37,434 nucleotides of DNA from Candidatus Margulisiibacteriota bacterium (GTDB taxonomy: Bacteria; Margulisbacteria; Termititenacia; Termititenacales; Termititenacaceae). Made by a program: the position numbers and the translations under genes. The stretch's first letter is position 1. The number at the start of each line of letters is the position of its first letter. Below, piece by piece: positions 36,401 to 37,434 of this stretch. The notes below the pieces were generated by a model. That model saw nothing but the letters and a program-made list of their open reading frames with translations, was not told where the DNA came from and did no database searches. Location: assembly GCA_031267055.1 (NCBI GenBank), contig JAIRZV010000016.1, positions 1 through 37,434 of the forward strand. Direction: 5' to 3'.

Positions 36401-37333
36401 CAGACTACGGACAATATCAATATTGAGATCGACCGCGAGTGGACTATCGCGGGTTATGTTAAAACTTCCGGCAGCGCTCCTGTTCAGGACGCCGAAGTCG
36501 ATGTCTGGCGAAGTCTAGAGCCGACATGGGATTTTATCGGCCGCGCGAAAACTGACTCTTTAGGCTACTATATAGTGACCGGCGGGTACAATGATGTCGA
36601 TGTTTATGTCCGCGTTTCGGTTAACGGTTATGAAATTCAATATTACGATGGCCAATACATTATAGCCAGCGCCAATACTGTCAATATGATTCCGGGTACC
36701 CAAAAGACCGATGTTGATTTTACTTTGAGCCAGGTTTGGAAAGTTGCCGGCAATGTCAAAGATACACGCGGCGATCCTTTGTCTGGTGTCAAAGTTTCTT
36801 TGATCGATCAGGCAGATACCCAAAATATTCTGGGCGTCTACACTACTGATGCGTCCGGCGAGTATCAATTTATTTCCGTCAACGCGGTGACGTATCAATT
36901 GTTCTTGCTCGTGGAAAAAGATAATTATATTCCGTCGTCTTCCGCGGTTTTCGATGTGACGCTGGGAGACAGCGTGGAAATTTATTTTGAGCTGCCATTG
37001 AGCGCCGCGCCGGTACAGCCTTTGCCCGCCGGCCAGTCCGTGCTGGATACAATAAAATCCGGCCCCAATCCCGCCGATCCCGAAAAAGGGCCGATCCATA
37101 TCGGCTTTATTCTGGACAGTGCGGCGCGCGCGCGGGTAAAAGTTTACACGCTGGGCGGCGAGTTGGTATTTCAGGACGATCAGCGTTTTCCGCCCGGCTA
37201 CAATGAGTTCGTCTGGAGCGGCGCCAATCTTTACGACCGGCGTCTGCCCAACGGCGTGTATCTGGCCTATGTGGAAATCGACACCGGCCAGGAAAAACTG
37301 CGCAAAGTTTTGAAGATCGCTATCTTGAGGTAA
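30449..37333 (+). CDS. Giant secreted surface protein (2294 aa): array of CarboxypepD_reg-like/Ig-fold repeats with C-terminal FlgD/T9SS-like domain
   Basis: Clear signal peptide MLRKPYKIFLLLAMVFYLCSPVYA. Recurrent junction motif such as GVNIALEQ-G-SITGTISG and INIEIDREWTIAGYV throughout. C-terminus SGPNPADPEKGPIHIGFILDSAARARVKVYTLGGELVFQDDQRFPPGYNEFVWSGANLYDRRLPNGVYLAYVEI. Confidence 0.9.
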   Translation: MLRKPYKIFLLLAMVFYLCSPVYAVQMHINSSGGTYTGSSVKVYLLDRDTGKSEDIGNFSLGGGVARQSNSPNITVKISSPNFIVAAYSGEKHLYRTASTVDLTGSSIGTHVYVTFNIPDKTISGVVKDASGINALPGVTVHIFEADSANDPDHYWLAQVTTDAYGRYEFKGVYSDVDYHIKAEKSNFFPMFASKTADGGTYDPSNVRGGETVNEIRLRSASVIKGTITNGDANTEIVAFLASDAQNDKYTYVGKVVGASAYISTGLAVPQGIAVVVKAQRNGYMPAFHRSGQHQTYSGKAATPVQGGAAGVNITLEQAGSIKGTISGTSGQVTINVYGKSGQTLEYLNSVTWNANSEYTLPAPISNRALVVQAEKTSYLKRFHNNTYELDKATTFTLSDTAAKSGVNIALEQEGSITGTISGATGTVSVNVYGKSGNTLEYLNGITINAGTTGTTYTLPAPVNSVRTLVVQAEKSGYLSRFHGNVYELDKVATFTLPDTAVKSGVNIALQSAVTISGTITNGDNAKVSAFSKNGSVYEYVNSVTANSSGGYDLPILSGIEQVILASRAGYIDRYYQLGTYGTYNRDKKATPQKTASGGINITLQQAVDVAGSVKYSDNTILGIPLTVNAFISGQDYEAGYVTAAAVSSATGAFSMRIPSDSAGIVLQVTHNNNQLIGYKDGSWFVDNGSVMSSANARVLKSGQSGLDSLQIRLDKFWIVTGSVSPANIQGVVDLYEWESNGINYNKNKGWVTANASGAYEIRGTGNVQVVLRAGTENYVTRYLSNTNMSSPAWVDNSLDLVTNNARLTLTPLSAYTYSPSLTLGGQISGTISSSGGSGVVTVSVEDVTGKFFKEVTVNVGVQYTIKGIPTGDWKVRAARSGAMQTYYGGVYGHNDATTVNLTTAGRNDIDITLPASYVITGVINGVSGGTVTISAFELANGHLGRWASSYTRSGNGDYSLNAPSGVNSIVMAESNGYINRFYQSGSGGAYSDEQATTVNGQTGGASITLEQTGKIEGTITSQTGSGIVTVSAFEKNGETLTYISSITKNIGASGTYDLPTPVSSGRTLVVQAEKAEHIKRFYANTYSLNQATEIKLSSTTPRQDTNIDLEQGVVLSGAINAMGVTVQVFVREAGDTEDTFLLHMKTADNNGDYTFNVPVNKNYFIRAEKTGLFPGFYRADDQPAAFGEQDRSAINVASVAVTGKNFNLYNAGSIAGDVKYRDSSDIGSVVTINAFVASTNYTFVSAVTTNAADGSFNLPVPQDVDLVLQVTANSALGHASGTWFPDRESSANSTIFKITADLPGQHFIIDKFWYLTGKIALSDNQSPVGVSVDVFDYTSVTSGTDWQWLAGVTIDNIGGDFAITSINSVEAVVRFSRDGYVTMIYPDLVTLNKIGTSHKQTLTIGSTPTNLSLQTLARGGSINGNIVTQGGSGTVTINVEDLQGNYFTAVTRNGGGVYTVPNLPSGNWLVRASQDNTIAEYYGETASTSNALTVNVVAGQTTNNINIYIAKEWTISGKISEKDNSAQNITDALVSAYFVTEPNTWFWIASANTDTNGDYTLRGGYSNKQNNPTQIFLQISATDYTEITTNPLSVEVAKDYADQDYQLEGAAYVQGTVVNVSANQTVTISAFEKGSNFVFVSEVTVNGNDAAPVTYVLPIKANQDLVVRAAVSGYEDLWYNDKISSADAETVNQAVGTTKDAVNFNFAGHKQWLISGRVTDTDDNPLGGLSVNVFVKDSDYAGPDGGSVLTGSDGIFSLQIAPTEDLVLQVATANPYLGYPTGTYYKENTFGVIASADATPLQYSAGDLDIDFEINRFWLVSGVITPPNIEAVIDMYEYDGADINWAKSKGWVTADAAGKYDIRGTGNVTVNIRAATGNYISAGINKTTLAPENTYTYNFNLTLGASISGRVTANGSGVVTISAQDIDGNWETFVTRNGSGDYTIPRMPAGVWLVYAQHTDCVAEYFGETASTGNAVRINLTAGQTTDNINIEIDREWTIAGYVKTSGSAPVQDAEVDVWRSLEPTWDFIGRAKTDSLGYYIVTGGYNDVDVYVRVSVNGYEIQYYDGQYIIASANTVNMIPGTQKTDVDFTLSQVWKVAGNVKDTRGDPLSGVKVSLIDQADTQNILGVYTTDASGEYQFISVNAVTYQLFLLVEKDNYIPSSSAVFDVTLGDSVEIYFELPLSAAPVQPLPAGQSVLDTIKSGPNPADPEKGPIHIGFILDSAARARVKVYTLGGELVFQDDQRFPPGYNEFVWSGANLYDRRLPNGVYLAYVEIDTGQEKLRKVLKIAILR
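31406..31690 (+). repeat. Tandem ~95-aa module 1 in the surface protein
   Basis: GSIKGTISG...VYGKSGQTLEYLNSVT...LVVQAEKTSYLKRFHNNTYELDKATTFTLSDTAAKSGVNIALEQE; near copy follows immediately. Confidence 0.85.
31691..31987 (+). repeat. Tandem ~99-aa module 2 in the surface protein
   Basis: GSITGTISG...VYGKSGNTLEYLNGIT...LVVQAEKSGYLSRFHGNVYELDKVATFTLPDTAVKSGVNIALQSA. Confidence 0.85.
32270..33190 (+). repeat. Super-repeat unit 1 (multi-domain block) of the surface protein
   Basis: VKYSDN...IVLQVT...DGSWF...DKFWIVTGSVSPANI...KGWVTANASGAYEIRGTGNVQV...GSGVVTVSVEDVTG...TGDWKVRAARSG...YYGG; block order recurs at ~34090 and ~35580. Confidence 0.75.
34090..35010 (+). repeat. Super-repeat unit 2 of the surface protein
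   Basis: VKYRDS...LVLQVT...SGTWF...IDKFWYLTGKI...GSGTVTINVEDLQG...SGNWLVRASQDNTIAEYYGETASTSNALTVNVVAGQTTNNINIYIAKEWTISG. Confidence 0.75.
35580..36460 (+). repeat. Super-repeat unit 3 of the surface protein
   Basis: VTDTDD...LVLQVA...TGTYY...INRFWLVSGVITPPNIEAVIDMYEYDG...KGWVTADAAGKYDIRGTGNVTV...GSGVVTISAQDIDG...AGVWLVYAQHTDCVAEYFGETASTGNAVRINLTAGQTTDNINIEIDREWTIAG. Confidence 0.75.
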
Positions 37334-37337
37334 AACA

Positions 37338-37434
37338 ATGCGGAAAAATTTAATTTTGTTTTTGCTAATCGCTTTGCTGCCGGCCGCGGAATTTTTCTCC
37401 GAATCGACCGGCGCGGCCTTTTTGGACAACGGCT
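37338..37434 (+). CDS. N-terminal fragment of a secreted protein, possibly PorV/PorQ-like (3' end outside window)
   Basis: ATG 37338: MRKNLILFLLIALLPAAEFFSESTGAAFLDNG..., a signal peptide followed by a GAAFL-type N-terminus often seen in PorV-like/UPF0164 barrels. Only ~32 aa visible. Confidence 0.45.
   Translation, partial: MRKNLILFLLIALLPAAEFFSESTGAAFLDNG

Noticed and set aside
36560-37429. 289-aa antisense ORF (also 35048-35857, 33713-34492)
   Set aside because: Complementary to the same surface-protein gene; the composition mirrors the repeats and no domain is recognisable.

Overview
All convincing genes in this 37.4 kb window are on the + strand. (1) The left edge holds the 3' end of dapF and a complete dapL (LL-diaminopimelate aminotransferase). 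(2) Next is a two-gene AbiEi/AbiEii-like toxin-antitoxin cassette, flanked by a perfect 45-bp direct repeat (1406-1450 and 2907-2951). (3) The rest is a tightly packed run of very large envelope-type genes from 3086 to the window end: a 2849-aa protein with three C-terminal hydrophobic hairpins; a ~1555-aa membrane- or lipid-anchored protein with what I read as two tandem GH8/BcsZ-like (alpha/alpha)6 domains; a 3433-aa TPR-like helical-repeat protein ending in a probable outer-membrane beta-barrel; two tandem paralogous lipoproteins; a 2294-aa secreted protein built of many CarboxypepD_reg-like beta-sandwich repeats with a FlgD/T9SS-like C-terminal domain; and the start of a probable PorV-like outer-membrane protein. 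Gaps inside the run are -8, 25, 14, 2, 60 and 4 bp, with no obvious terminator. The GH8-like plus TPR/beta-barrel combination recalls BcsZ/BcsC of cellulose secretion. No glycosyltransferase is recognisable and several N-termini are atypical, so this is the best candidate here for an undescribed envelope or polysaccharide system. All family calls come from reading motifs by eye; no database search was run.
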